Below the pieces are notes generated by a model that was not told the origin of the DNA, searched no databases, and saw only the letters and a program-made list of their open reading frames with translations. This document shows, in pieces, positions 38,174 through 46,640 of a DNA stretch of 64,000 bases. Positions within the stretch are counted from its first letter, which is position 1. Each line of letters starts with the position of its first letter. Origin of the DNA: Cupriavidus metallidurans CH34 (GTDB lineage Bacteria; Pseudomonadota; Gammaproteobacteria; Burkholderiales; Burkholderiaceae). The translations under genes were made by a program, and so were the position numbers. The DNA is taken from the NCBI RefSeq assembly GCF_000196015.1, contig NC_007973.1:2852001-2916000 (forward strand), read 5' to 3'.

Positions 38174-38811
38174 CACTTGTTGGGCTGCGGCGTCAGACGC
38201 AGGTACGGACGTACGGCCTTGTAACCCTTCGGGAATTTCTGGCGGATGACCTCTTCGTCCTTCAGCGAGGGCACGATCACCACGTCGTCGCCGTCCTGCC
38301 AGTTGCCCGGCGTGGCCACGCTGTGATTGTCGGTGAGCTGCAGCGAATCGATGACGCGCAGGATCTCGTTGAAGTTGCGGCCGGTGCTGGCAGGGTATGT
38401 AATGATCAGGCGGACCTTCTTCTTCGGGTCGATCACGAACAGCGAACGCACCGTCAGGGTTTCGTTGGCGTTCGGGTGAATCATGTCGTATAGCTCGGAC
38501 ACCTTGCGGTCACCGTCGGCCAGGATCGGGAAGTTGACCGTGGTCGACTGGGTGTCGTTGATGTCCTGGATCCAGCCGTGATGCGATTCCACACTATCCA
38601 CCGACAGGGCGATCGCCTTGACGTTGCGCTTTGCGAACTCTTCTTTCAGCCGGGCGGTCAGGCCCAGTTCGGTCGTGCACACCGGGGTGTAGTCCGCCGG
38701 ATGCGAAAACAGGACACCCCAGCCATCGCCGAGCCAATCATGGAAGCGGATGCGGCCTTCGCTCGATTCCTGTTCAAAATCCGGTGCGATATCGCCAAGA
38801 CGCAGTGCCAT
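38173..38811 (-). CDS. 1-Cys peroxiredoxin (Prx6 type)
   Basis: Thiol peroxidase, 212 aa. The peroxidatic Cys is in HPADYTPVCTTELG; the C-terminal half carries the Prx6 extension (KKKVRLIITYPASTGRNF, and SLKDEEVIRQKFPKG) and no obvious resolving Cys. AGGAG precedes ATG 38811. An inverted repeat GTTGGA/TCCAAC (38880-38897) lies upstream. The electron donor is not encoded nearby. Confidence 0.93.
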   Translation of the reverse strand: MALRLGDIAPDFEQESSEGRIRFHDWLGDGWGVLFSHPADYTPVCTTELGLTARLKEEFAKRNVKAIALSVDSVESHHGWIQDINDTQSTTVNFPILADGDRKVSELYDMIHPNANETLTVRSLFVIDPKKKVRLIITYPASTGRNFNEILRVIDSLQLTDNHSVATPGNWQDGDDVVIVPSLKDEEVIRQKFPKGYKAVRPYLRLTPQPNK

Positions 38812-39158
38812 CGGGGGTCTCCTGAAACAACAGTAAATAAACGTAAGGAATGACGTGCAAACACAGGGAACCGAGCTTAGTTGGATTGCCTTCCAACCCA
38901 AACGAATATAAAGTCACTACAAAATCACTCGAAGTCATAAAGACTTGCGGTGACCACGCTTTGACGTCCCCCTGCCCTGGCGCACTACGGCCGAAACAAG
39001 GGCGTGGCAAGTGACAGCAGTATGGATTTGCGGATTCAGGCTTGAAACGATGGCAGGCCGCCACATATGCTACTTGGACGACAAGAAACGCCACAAGCCA
39101 GGGCTGGCAAGGCAAAATGTCACTACTTGAACCAACCGCCCGCAAACAGGAGAAACTA
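38812..39158. other. divergent intergenic region, peroxiredoxin / DUF883 gene
   Basis: 347 bases without a gene. It holds GTTGGA-N6-TCCAAC at 38880-38897 and a TATATT on the minus strand (38905-38910) that could be the peroxiredoxin -10. It is AT-richer than the flanking genes. Confidence 0.5.
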
Positions 39159-39434
39159 ATGAGCGATGTCAAGACCGTTCTGTCCGATGCCGAGGAACTG
39201 CTGAAGCAAGCGGCCTCGACCACCGGGGAAAAAGCTGCCGAACTGCGCGAGCGTGGCATGGGCCTGCTGAAGCAAGCCAAGGAAAAGGCCCAGGATCTGC
39301 AAGATGCCGTGGTCACCAAGAGCAAGGCCGCCGCACGCGCCACCGATGACTACGTGCATGACCACCCGTGGCGCGCCGTGGGCGTGGCAGCCGGTGTGGG
39401 CCTGCTGATCGGTCTGCTGCTGAACCGCAAGTAA
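39159..39434 (+). CDS. DUF883 family (ElaB/YqjD-like) membrane protein
   Basis: 91 aa: an amphipathic helical N-terminus (EELLKQAASTTGEKAAELRE) and one C-terminal transmembrane helix (AVGVAAGVGLLIGLLLNRK). In E. coli, YqjD/ElaB proteins are inner-membrane and associate with ribosomes in stationary phase. AGGAGAA precedes the ATG. It is the first gene of an apparent three-gene unit with the YqjE-like gene and the one after. Confidence 0.9.
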   Translation: MSDVKTVLSDAEELLKQAASTTGEKAAELRERGMGLLKQAKEKAQDLQDAVVTKSKAAARATDDYVHDHPWRAVGVAAGVGLLIGLLLNRK

Positions 39435-39579
39435 TACCTATCGCAGCACGGCGTCCTGGCCGCGCATCTGCGCCGGACGCCTTGGCCCGAGGCCCGGTCC
39501 GCGGCACTGCCCGCCGCACCGGGACCTTTTCATTGCAGATGCCGCCACTGCGGGCGCATCGATCCTTCGCCGGAGCCGC

Positions 39580-39957
39580 ATGAGCGAATCCCCTTCCCCC
39601 AAGTTCCTGGAGTCCGTTCGCAACCTCGCCAGCTCCGTGGTGTCGATGCTCCAGACGCGCCTGGAACTGGCCAGTGTGGAATTGGCCGAGGAGCGCGGCC
39701 GGCTGATGAAGGTTGCGCTGCTGGCGTGCTTCGGACTCGTCTTCTTCAGCATGGCGCTGATGACGTTCACGCTGCTGGTCGCCATCGTATTCTGGGAAAC
39801 CTACCGCTGGCAGGCCCTCGGCATCATCATCCTGGCCTACCTCGCCTGCGCCGCGATCTGCCTGTTGCTGGCGCGCCGCATGGTCCGACGCGCGCCGCCG
39901 CTGTTCGAAGCCACGCTGGCCGAGCTCGACAAAGACAGGGAGATGCTGCGCCGATGA
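39580..39957 (+). CDS. phage holin family / YqjE-like membrane protein
   Basis: 125 aa with two hydrophobic helices (LACFGLVFFSMALMTFTLLV and the following IIILAYLACAAICLLLA), the YqjE pattern. Despite the Pfam name this is a chromosomal envelope-stress-type gene next to DUF883, not a phage gene. Its stop overlaps the next start (ATGA). Confidence 0.87.
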   Translation: MSESPSPKFLESVRNLASSVVSMLQTRLELASVELAEERGRLMKVALLACFGLVFFSMALMTFTLLVAIVFWETYRWQALGIIILAYLACAAICLLLARRMVRRAPPLFEATLAELDKDREMLRR

Positions 39958-40490
39958 CCACGCCCGCCGACGATTCGACCAACCTGGGCCAGCGCCACGA
40001 GCATGCGCGTCCGGTCCGATTCTCCAAGGAAGTCCGGCTGCCGCTGGAGATCCGCAAGGAACTGCTGATCACCCGCGCGGCGCTGGAACGCTACGACGCC
40101 GTGCAGGCGCTGCACAACGTCAAGGGCGGCGTACGCCGGATGACCAGCCTCGGCAACTGGCTGCCAAACCTGACCCACACACCCGGCTGGCTCAAACTGC
40201 TGGGTCTGACGCGCGAATATCCGATGGTCAGCACGGCGATCACGCTGGCGCTACCGCTGCTGCGGCGCACACCGATCGGCCGTGTCGCCTGGAAGGTCTC
40301 GAAGCTTGGGGTCGTGGCCGGCGCCGGTTATTGGGCCATCAAGACCTGGCAGTCCGTGCGGGGCGTACCGGCGAATGCTGGCACATCAAAAGCGCCTACG
40401 CCAACCGCACCGACCGAGGTCGTCGACACCGGCTTCCGCGATCCGCTGGTGAAATCTCCACCGGCAACCTCCACCCCACCCCAATCCTGA
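39954..40490 (+). CDS. hypothetical protein in the DUF883-yqjE unit
   Basis: 178 aa beginning MTTPADDSTNLGQRHE; ATG 39954 overlaps the previous stop, so it is translationally coupled. The middle (KELLITRAALERYDAVQALHN) is helical and basic, one moderately hydrophobic segment lies near LALPLLRRTPIGRVAWKV, and the tail is Pro/Thr-rich. Its place matches the third gene (yqjK-like) of the enterobacterial operon, but I cannot confirm homology. Confidence 0.75.
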   Translation: MTTPADDSTNLGQRHEHARPVRFSKEVRLPLEIRKELLITRAALERYDAVQALHNVKGGVRRMTSLGNWLPNLTHTPGWLKLLGLTREYPMVSTAITLALPLLRRTPIGRVAWKVSKLGVVAGAGYWAIKTWQSVRGVPANAGTSKAPTPTAPTEVVDTGFRDPLVKSPPATSTPPQS

Positions 40491-42508
40491 CTAGCTGACC
40501 TCCACGCGATTGCGTCCGGCACGCTTGGCCCGATAACAGGCCACATCGGCGGCGCCGAGCGCGTCTTCCGTGTTGGAGGTCCGCTCATCGAGCCGGATCA
40601 GCCCCACGCTGACGGCGACCGAGAACACATGCCCCCGGCAGATAAAGCGGAACGCAGCAATCGCCTGACGCAGGGATTCCGCCACCCGTTCGCCATCACT
40701 CGGCAAGCAGTGTTCGAGCAGCACCGCGAATTCGTCGCCACCCAACCGCGCCAGCGTATCGCTACGGCGTAGCTGCTGGCGCATGAGATCGGCGATCTGG
40801 CAGAGCAGTTCGTCTCCGGCGGCATGGCCACACGTATCATTGACAGCCTTGAACCGATCCAGGTCGAGGTACATCAGCGTGTGCGTGCACCCCTCCTGCC
40901 GGGCCCGCAAGATTGCCGTTTCGAGCCTGCGCTCGAACTCGGGCCGATTCACCAGCCCGGTCAACGGATCATGGCTGGCTTCATAGGCCAGCTGGGCCGC
41001 CTGCGCGCGTTCCAGGCTGACGTCGTGGAGCACGACCACCACGCCGATGGCCTGCCCAACCTTGTCCCGGATCAGCGCCACGGAAGGTTTGACGACCACT
41101 CTCGCCGAAGACTCGCCCGCCGAACGCCGGCTCAGCACCGTGACAGTCTGGCTCGGCCACGTCCCGGCCAGCGCAGCGCGCGTGGCACTAGATCGGTCAC
41201 CAGATCGCATGTAACTTCATCGGTCAGCGGACAAACCTGAGGCAGGAAACAACCGGCGGCTTCGGCCTCGGTCCAGCCCGTCATCGCCTCGGCCACCGGG
41301 TTGAGCGAGTCAATCCGTCCCCAGACATCGGTCGTGATCACTGCCTCGCCAATTGCCTGGAGCGTGACCTGCGCCCGCTCCTTTTCCGTATGCAATTGCG
41401 CCTCGAAGCGCTTCCGGTCCGAGATGTCGCTGAGCGAGCCTGCCATGCGCACGGCCTTGCCAACCGCGCTGCGCACCATGCGGCCCCGCGCCCGCGTCCA
41501 AAGATATCCCCCTGCCTTCTTCCGTAGTCGCAGCTCGATGTCATACGGGGTGCCCTTGCGCATGTGCCCCGACAGGCGGCGCCCCAGCTCGGTGACGTCA
41601 TCGGGATGGGTCAGTGCCATCAAGGTCTCGACCGCGTGCGGGAGTTCGTTGGCGCGATAGCCGAGCATTTCCGCGCACCGAGGGGAAAAATAGAGTTCTC
41701 CGCGATGCGGATGCCAGTCCCACAGGCCGTCGTTGCTGCCGGCCACCGCCAGTTGCAGGCGTTCCTCACTGGTCGACAGTGCGGCGCGTAGCTGCCGCTC
41801 CTTGATCATCATGCTGCGTGACACCCACGTGACCCACGCAAGCAACGTCACCGCCACCGCAATCGAGCTCCACGTCAGCAGCGCGCGCACGCGCCGCGAA
41901 GCTCTGCCTAGAGTCGAGGAGAATGCCGCCTCCTGGGGTGTCAGCCGATTGTCGATATCGACGATCTCGCGCCGGATAGGCGCCACGCAGCGGGCATCGC
42001 AGTCGCCAGCACGAAAGCGCCCGCGCAATGTCCGGGACAGCGTGTCGAGCCGGGCGATATCGACATCGGCTGCCGCCCAGATCTCGATAGCTTCGTCGAT
42101 CTCCGCGACGCCGCGGAACGTGCGGTAGAGCCGGATCATTCCGGAGATGTCGTCGGTATGATTGCCGCCGATCAGCAGCCCTTCGACCGCCCGCGTATGG
42201 TCATAGCGCGAATGCTTTTCCAGTTCGATACGCGCCTGACGATCGCCAAGCGGCACGGCGATGGCAGCAAGGTATGCGTCGTAATCGGTATCGAGCTGGC
42301 TGCGGGAATAGTTGAGCAAATGCAGGACCGCCGCCTTCTGTCCCTTGGTCCAGAGGCTTTCCCCGGCGACGAAGCTGCGCGCGGCAGATAGCACATCCAC
42401 GCTGGCAATGCAGAACAAGGCCAGCGCCACAACCACCGGAACGAACGGCCAGATGAGGCTCGACACTTGCTCACCGGCCGGCAGACTACCTTCACCAGCT
42501 CGCCGCAT
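40491..42508 (-). pseudogene. PAS-GGDEF diguanylate cyclase split by a frameshift
   Basis: Reading frame 1 (42508 to 41132): transmembrane helix near residues 18-40, a periplasmic sensor region, a second helix (ALLTWSSIAVAVTLLAW), then two PAS domains (RLQLAVAGSNDGLWDWH; LQAIGEAVITTDVWGRID). Frame 2 (to 40491): PAS end (GQAIGVVVVLHDVSLERA) and a GGDEF domain with LARLGGDEFAVLLE and an RRSD inhibitory site. The frames cross in 41132-41210, where the minus strand reads CGCTGCGCTG (41169-41178), a 5-bp tandem duplication. Removing one copy joins VPRAL directly to AGTWPSQTVTVLSRR in one open frame. The signalling enzyme for cyclic di-GMP is therefore probably inactive. Sequencing error is possible. 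Confidence 0.85.
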
Positions 42509-42649
42509 TGGAGACTTCCCGTGCCGGACGTTCCGGCACCATCAAACGACTGCGCCGCACCAGATGCGGCACGGCGCAATCATTGTCAGCGAGCCCGCCC
42601 GGGGTGTCTCTACCTCAGACTGGGTAATTGAAACGGTTCAACCGCCATG

Positions 42650-43459
42650 TCAGCCCATCAACACCATAACCAGCATGACGCCATTGACGACGGCGAGCGC
42701 GCCGAGGACGAACGTCGCATGTGACATGTGATGCAACCGGTCGGCCAGCAACCGAACCGATGTTGGCGCCACGTTGCGACCCCTGCCGTGTGCCAGTACC
42801 CAGGCACACATGCAGAGAACGGCCACCGGCAGGATCAGCCAGGCGAGCACCCAGGGCGGAACGTCACGCGTCGCACGTGCTTGGACGACGGATGTCGCAA
42901 GCGTCACTGGCTCATTACGGACAGGGGGCGAGAGCGCCGGGGGCGGCTCCGTCGGCGCAACGGACAATGCCTTGATCGCTGGCGACAACATCGGCGCCGG
43001 CGCGGGTACCGGTGCAGGTGCAGGTGCGGCAGTCGGCGGACGGTTCGCCGTCGAAGCCATGGTCCTCGCGGCCGCGGGATGCTCGACAGGTCGCCGAGCA
43101 GGCATTCGCCGCCAGTCCGCGAACACCTCGTCGACGCACGTGACCGTCTCGCAGGCGTTGCGCTTCCTGCGCCAGGCCGCGAGATCGGCCGTGCTCAGCG
43201 TGCCCGCGTGCAGCATCCGCTGCTGGTCCGCGTAGATGCGTTCGTAGGCAACGTTGAGCATCGCGTACTCGCAGATCAGCCGCTCGCCAGAGGCCAGCCG
43301 GGCAGCCGGGCGCGCGCAGTAACTGACCGACGGATCGACACATCGGACGGTACTGGCCTGGTAGTTAGGCGGACAGACGATCTCGGACGCCCGCGCGCTG
43401 CTGATGGCTGCGAGGCCCAGGGCAAGAAGAATGGCCAGCCGGCCTGCGAGCCGCTTCAT
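42650..43459 (-). CDS. LprI-like secreted/membrane hypothetical protein
   Basis: 269 aa. Signal peptide at 1-24 (LAILLALGLAAISSARA); a Cys-rich domain with C-x9-C-x7-C spacing and CEYAMLNVAYERIYADQQRM, reminiscent of lysozyme-inhibitor LprI-type domains; a Pro/Ala linker (PAPAPVPAPAPM); and two C-terminal helices (VLAWLILPVAVLCMCAWVLA and FVLGALAVVNGVMLVMVLMG). It lies upstream of and parallel to the cyclase gene. Function is not known. Confidence 0.7.
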   Translation of the reverse strand: MKRLAGRLAILLALGLAAISSARASEIVCPPNYQASTVRCVDPSVSYCARPAARLASGERLICEYAMLNVAYERIYADQQRMLHAGTLSTADLAAWRRKRNACETVTCVDEVFADWRRMPARRPVEHPAAARTMASTANRPPTAAPAPAPVPAPAPMLSPAIKALSVAPTEPPPALSPPVRNEPVTLATSVVQARATRDVPPWVLAWLILPVAVLCMCAWVLAHGRGRNVAPTSVRLLADRLHHMSHATFVLGALAVVNGVMLVMVLMG

Positions 43460-43647
43460 GACATCCTCTCATCGGTCCTTCGCCATGTTGCTTGCGACGA
43501 CCAGCCTGGAGATATCCGGATTAAATACCATGATCGACTGCGAGCCAAAGCCCGAGACGCTGCCACGCAAGTAGCGCGCGATTGCCGCAACGATCACTTG
43601 TGACGTTGCCTGCCCAGCAAGCTCCCGGCCATCGTTGGCACACGGAC

Positions 43648-43707
43648 GCCGATCACGCCGATCACGCCGATCACGCCCGAAGCGCCATCACACCCGAAGC
43701 GCCATCA
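43648..43707. repeat. short tandem repeats
   Basis: Three copies of GCCGATCAC (43648-43674) plus a partial GCC, followed by two copies of CCCGAAGCGCCATCA (43676-43690, 43693-43707) at a 17-bp period. Too short for CRISPR; likely slippage repeats. Confidence 0.8.
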
Positions 43708-43872
43708 GCGGCGATGCAATCGGACTCGCACCCCATTGCCCGAGCGGACAGTGACGCGCCCCACCACCTTGGGCACGTGCGTGGGGTCCGCATCCACCCG
43801 ATAACGGCGCACGATGCTGGCCAGGATCAGCACGGAGCCCAGGTCCCACGATGTCGCTTTGATAACAACCAT
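43705..43872 (-). pseudogene. possible cytochrome P450 C-terminal remnant
   Basis: The minus-strand frame ending at 43705 reads LGSVLILASIVRRYRV, then VGRVTVRSGNGVRVRLHRR, resembling the last helix and beta hairpin of bacterial P450s. No heme-Cys loop or upstream P450 sequence is seen. Resemblance only by eye. Confidence 0.3.
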
Positions 43873-43954
43873 ATTTGCCGCGAAGGGTGCCCGCACCGTC
43901 CGCCGCACCAAGCCACGCGCCTCACCGTTGGCACTTCGTTGACAGCGCCAAAAC

Positions 43955-43988
43955 AAAAAGGGCCTGTGACTTTCGCCACAGGCCCTTT
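43955..43988 (-). terminator. ancestral tRNA-Lys terminator, now stranded left of the island
   Basis: AAAGGGCCTGTG (43957-43968) pairs with CACAGGCCCTTT (43977-43988), with an A5 run that becomes a U-tract on the minus strand. Before insertion it would have followed the tRNA-Lys 3' end directly. Confidence 0.8.
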
Positions 43989-43994
43989 GTAATG

Positions 43995-44042
43995 CTGGTG
44001 GGTCGTGCGTGACTCGAACACGCGACCAACGGATTAAAAGTC
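43995..44042 (-). repeat. attL: 48-bp copy of the tRNA-Lys 3' half
   Basis: Identical over 48 bases to 52992-53039, covering the tRNA 3' end, T-arm and anticodon loop through AAAAGTC; it diverges right after. No D-arm or acceptor 5' strand follows, so it is not a gene. It marks the distal island boundary. Confidence 0.92.
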
Positions 44043-44360
44043 TCTTGCGCTTCTAGTGCGCCCCGCGCCAGCCCTAGTGTTATACCGGCCCAGCGGGGGA
44101 CATAGTATTTTGACTAGGCTTCCTTTATGAAAACCTCAGTCATGATAGACCCTGTCGATGTAGGCTCGGACGACCCTCATACTCGCTGGTGACAGGGTGA
44201 ATATAGATGTAGAACTGCTTTGATAGACCGGCTAAAGACCGGAGAGCCTCGACCATCCGACACGGTCGGGCGAAGGACTTCCTATGGTCTGCTCGTCAAG
44301 ACGATCAAGCAACCATGCATTTTTGTACTAGTTTGGACCCAGCACGCGACCGGACGAGGG
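44043..44360. other. noncoding left end of the island
   Basis: 318 bases without a convincing gene. It holds an inverted repeat ACCCTGTC/GACAGGGT (44149-44156 with 44191-44198) and a direct repeat GATAGACC (44144-44151, 44222-44229). It lies just downstream of the primase gene, where P4-like elements may carry replication sites, but nothing identifies an origin. Confidence 0.45.
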
Positions 44361-46259
44361 CTACTCGTCATCTTCCAGGACCTCTACCACGTCAAGCTTC
44401 CTGGAATACGCGGTAGCATTGCCGCCGGCCAGCACCAGCGGGTAGTACCCCTTCCCGTTGCTTGCCTTCGCCGCATATCCTAACTCGCTCAGGGCCGCGC
44501 CAAACTTGTTGTTGGCGAGAGGTTGGTGGCCGCCCTCCTGGCAAAACGCCTTATAGCTGGCGTACACATCACTTTTAAGCGTCTTCTTTCCAGCGACCAC
44601 CTTCGTACATTCAGTGAGGAAGACCTCTACCGGATTCGACTGCAGCTTGTAGCTGGAAACGAACGCACGACTCGAAGGGACGTCCGTGAAGCGCTTCTGC
44701 TCACGGAAACGCTTCAGCCCAGCAAGTGCCCAAGCCAAAATGCCGCTAAGCTCGTTCTTGAGCTTTTCCGGCAGTTCGCGATCCATTTCCTCCACCGACA
44801 GTTGCCGGTTAAAGCGAAGGATGGTCAAGCGCCGAAAGAATCCATGCGAGGTATCCCCGACGTCCGGCAGTGCATTGCCAGCCGCCACGATACGGGCGTA
44901 GGCCCGGAAGCTGAATCCGTCCTTACCCTTCTTCTCGGCATAGATCTCGTCTCCACCGACGATCGACTTGATGGTCGCCTCATCGATTCTTCGCGAGCCC
45001 GAAATCTCCGGGCAGAAGTTGGCGAGTTTCCCCTGCAGTACAGCCTTCTTAAAGTCTTGCCCAAGACTATCCAACGGCACGGACGAATGGTTATCCGCGC
45101 CTAGCAACGATTGCATGACCTCAATCACCACACTCTTGCCATTCGCCCCGCTGCCGATCATCCACAGCATCATCTGAGCCTCCGTACTCGGCACGAGGAG
45201 ATAACCCATGAACTCTTGCAGAAACAGCTTTTTCTCGCTGCCATCGGCGTCACCGGCAAAAGTCTCGTCCAGGAAACGTTGCCACAGCGGACAAACATCG
45301 TCCTCGTGATACTGAATATCCAGCAGGTTCCTGTGCCAGTAGTCAGGGGCATGAGGCATCTGACTGCCAGTCGCAATATCGAGAACAGCGTTCTGAAGGC
45401 ACAGCGTGAGTGGTTTCGGATCAGGAAACTTCACCAGGCTTGTCCTGGCCTTAAGGGCGTCGATCAGGCTATTTACCGCCCCTGGGTTAGGCAGCAGTGC
45501 TGCATACGGTGAATCGTCGTTTGTCAGCTTTTGCTTCAGACTCCAGTTGTCAACCTCTTGCCAGTAGCCATCCCGGTATTCGTAGAAAACATCCCGCACG
45601 AAAACCAAGCCGTCAGGAAACTCCGTCTCGACAACCTGTGTAGCCAAGGTATAGAGGTTCTTCTCGTCTTCCTCGCTACTAACTACGCGCTTCCCTTTCG
45701 TCGTCGCCTTAGTCATCGTCACTGGTGGCAGCGATTCAAGGTCAAGCTCACTGCCGTCGGCATTGATGCGTGTAAAGTGCATCTCTTTAGTGCCTGGCGG
45801 GCACGTTGGAAAATAGTAGACTTGATTCGGATTCTTACTAACCGGGTCATACTCTAAGCCAATATGCTGACCTAATCGTGTTACAGCAGTTTTGTACTCG
45901 CTCGGCGGGATCGGCTTACTCGGCACTACGATGGCGCGCAACTTCGGCTTCTCAATCGTGTGTCTGTGTGTAGTATAAAGAACCGATTGGTAGGACTTCA
46001 GTTGCCTCCAAAGCGTTTCTGGATCATCTGGCCCGAGATTGTCATAGTCAAGAATAATCAGACGAACCTCTTTGATGTTCTTCAGCACCCGAGAGGCACC
46101 CACCGGATAAACGCTACCATTGAAGACGAATCCACCCTTTTTTTCTTTCTCTTCGCGCTCATCCTCTTTAAACGTTTCAACTAAGGTCTCAAAACTACAT
46201 TCATCGCCATCAAAATTCTTCACTTGATGGATGTTTTCAAAAAAAGATAAATATGGCAT
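44361..46259 (-). CDS. P4-type primase/helicase, AEP-like N-terminus
   Basis: 632-aa replication protein. The N-terminal domain carries LIILDYDN (Asp71, Asp73) and TTHRHTIEKPKLRAIVV, like archaeo-eukaryotic-type primase/replicase domains. The C-terminal half is a D5/P4-alpha SF3 helicase: Walker A MIGSGANGKSVVIEVM, then NFCPEISGSRRIDEATIKS and a sensor region RIVAAGNALPDVGDTSHGFF. These proteins initiate replication of satellites and phage-like islands. ATG 46259 gives a complete N-terminus. It is unusual that a terminator hairpin ends only about 17 bases upstream of the start codon. Confidence 0.9.
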   Translation of the reverse strand: MPYLSFFENIHQVKNFDGDECSFETLVETFKEDEREEKEKKGGFVFNGSVYPVGASRVLKNIKEVRLIILDYDNLGPDDPETLWRQLKSYQSVLYTTHRHTIEKPKLRAIVVPSKPIPPSEYKTAVTRLGQHIGLEYDPVSKNPNQVYYFPTCPPGTKEMHFTRINADGSELDLESLPPVTMTKATTKGKRVVSSEEDEKNLYTLATQVVETEFPDGLVFVRDVFYEYRDGYWQEVDNWSLKQKLTNDDSPYAALLPNPGAVNSLIDALKARTSLVKFPDPKPLTLCLQNAVLDIATGSQMPHAPDYWHRNLLDIQYHEDDVCPLWQRFLDETFAGDADGSEKKLFLQEFMGYLLVPSTEAQMMLWMIGSGANGKSVVIEVMQSLLGADNHSSVPLDSLGQDFKKAVLQGKLANFCPEISGSRRIDEATIKSIVGGDEIYAEKKGKDGFSFRAYARIVAAGNALPDVGDTSHGFFRRLTILRFNRQLSVEEMDRELPEKLKNELSGILAWALAGLKRFREQKRFTDVPSSRAFVSSYKLQSNPVEVFLTECTKVVAGKKTLKSDVYASYKAFCQEGGHQPLANNKFGAALSELGYAAKASNGKGYYPLVLAGGNATAYSRKLDVVEVLEDDE

Positions 46260-46275
46260 AAAGTCTTTTTCATCA

Positions 46276-46298
46276 AAAAGAACCCGCCGAAGCGGGCT
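46276..46298 (-). terminator. terminator just ahead of the primase gene
   Basis: AACCCGC (46281-46287) pairs with GCGGGCT (46292-46298), followed on the minus strand by TTCTTTTT. It would stop transcripts coming from the small upstream genes before the primase, or act as a leader attenuator. Confidence 0.75.
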
Positions 46299-46302
46299 CC
46301 AG

Positions 46303-46640
46303 TTAGCTGTGTTAGCTTACTCTTTCCCCAACGGGGAACGATGTGAAGCCTTAGTTTCGATTTGTCATCGTTGATGGATCATTTGTAGATCTCGGCATGA
46401 GGGAGATAGTACTCATTCGCAAACTGCGCGAACGTTAGCTCTTCGTCCTTTTTCTGTTTCTCTGCCTTAGGATCGACACTACGATCCACATCGGCGCGAT
46501 ACTGGAGGGCTGTTTTCCGAGCCTCCTCTACGCCGATAGCAGGATACTCGCCAATGCGGATATCTGCGCGCCCATGGCGGGAACGCTTACAGGTGGTATC
46601 CCCATTTATCGACTCCGATCTGCGCCATTGCTTCTCCCAG
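46303..46640 (-). pseudogene. tyrosine integrase remnant
   Basis: A minus-strand frame not opened by a usable start encodes integrase-like sequence: RADIRIGEYPAIGVEEARKT, then DPKAEKQKKDEELTFAQFA and YYLPHAEIYK, then an in-frame TGA (46379-46381), then SINDDKSKLRLHIVPRWGK. This is the end of the arm-binding domain and the start of the core-binding domain of DUF4102-like phage integrases (pattern LPYAKGYKRS-like, where TGA replaces an Arg codon). The 5' end is lost or overlapped by the next gene, and the catalytic domain is missing: the frame dissolves at the terminator. A relic, not a working integrase. Confidence 0.75.

Larger units (their letters stand above)
43460..43994. other. 535-bp region left of the island, no intact gene
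   Basis: Contains a short tandem-repeat block (43648-43707), a possible P450 C-terminal remnant (minus strand, 43705-43872) and the ancestral tRNA-Lys terminator (43957-43988). Open frames here on the plus strand have odd His/Asp-rich composition and look spurious. Confidence 0.6.

Noticed and set aside
39580..39957. Prophage holin
   Set aside because: The YqjE-like protein sits in a housekeeping DUF883 operon with no phage genes around.
41132..42508. PAS-only sensor as a separate intact gene
   Set aside because: The GGDEF half is in another frame with no proper start, and one 5-bp deletion fuses them; better explained as a frameshift.
43648..43707. CRISPR-like repeat array
   Set aside because: Units of 9 and 15-17 bp without spacers; simple tandem repeats.
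43582..43992. 135-aa plus-strand ORF
   Set aside because: Runs through tandem repeats and the terminator, with low-complexity His/Asp/Ala composition.
43995..44042. Second tRNA-Lys gene
   Set aside because: Only the 3' half is present; the D-arm and 5' acceptor strand are missing. It is the attL repeat.
44220..44483. 87-aa plus-strand ORF at the island left end
   Set aside because: Overlaps the primase 3' end in antisense, no ribosome site, no similarity.
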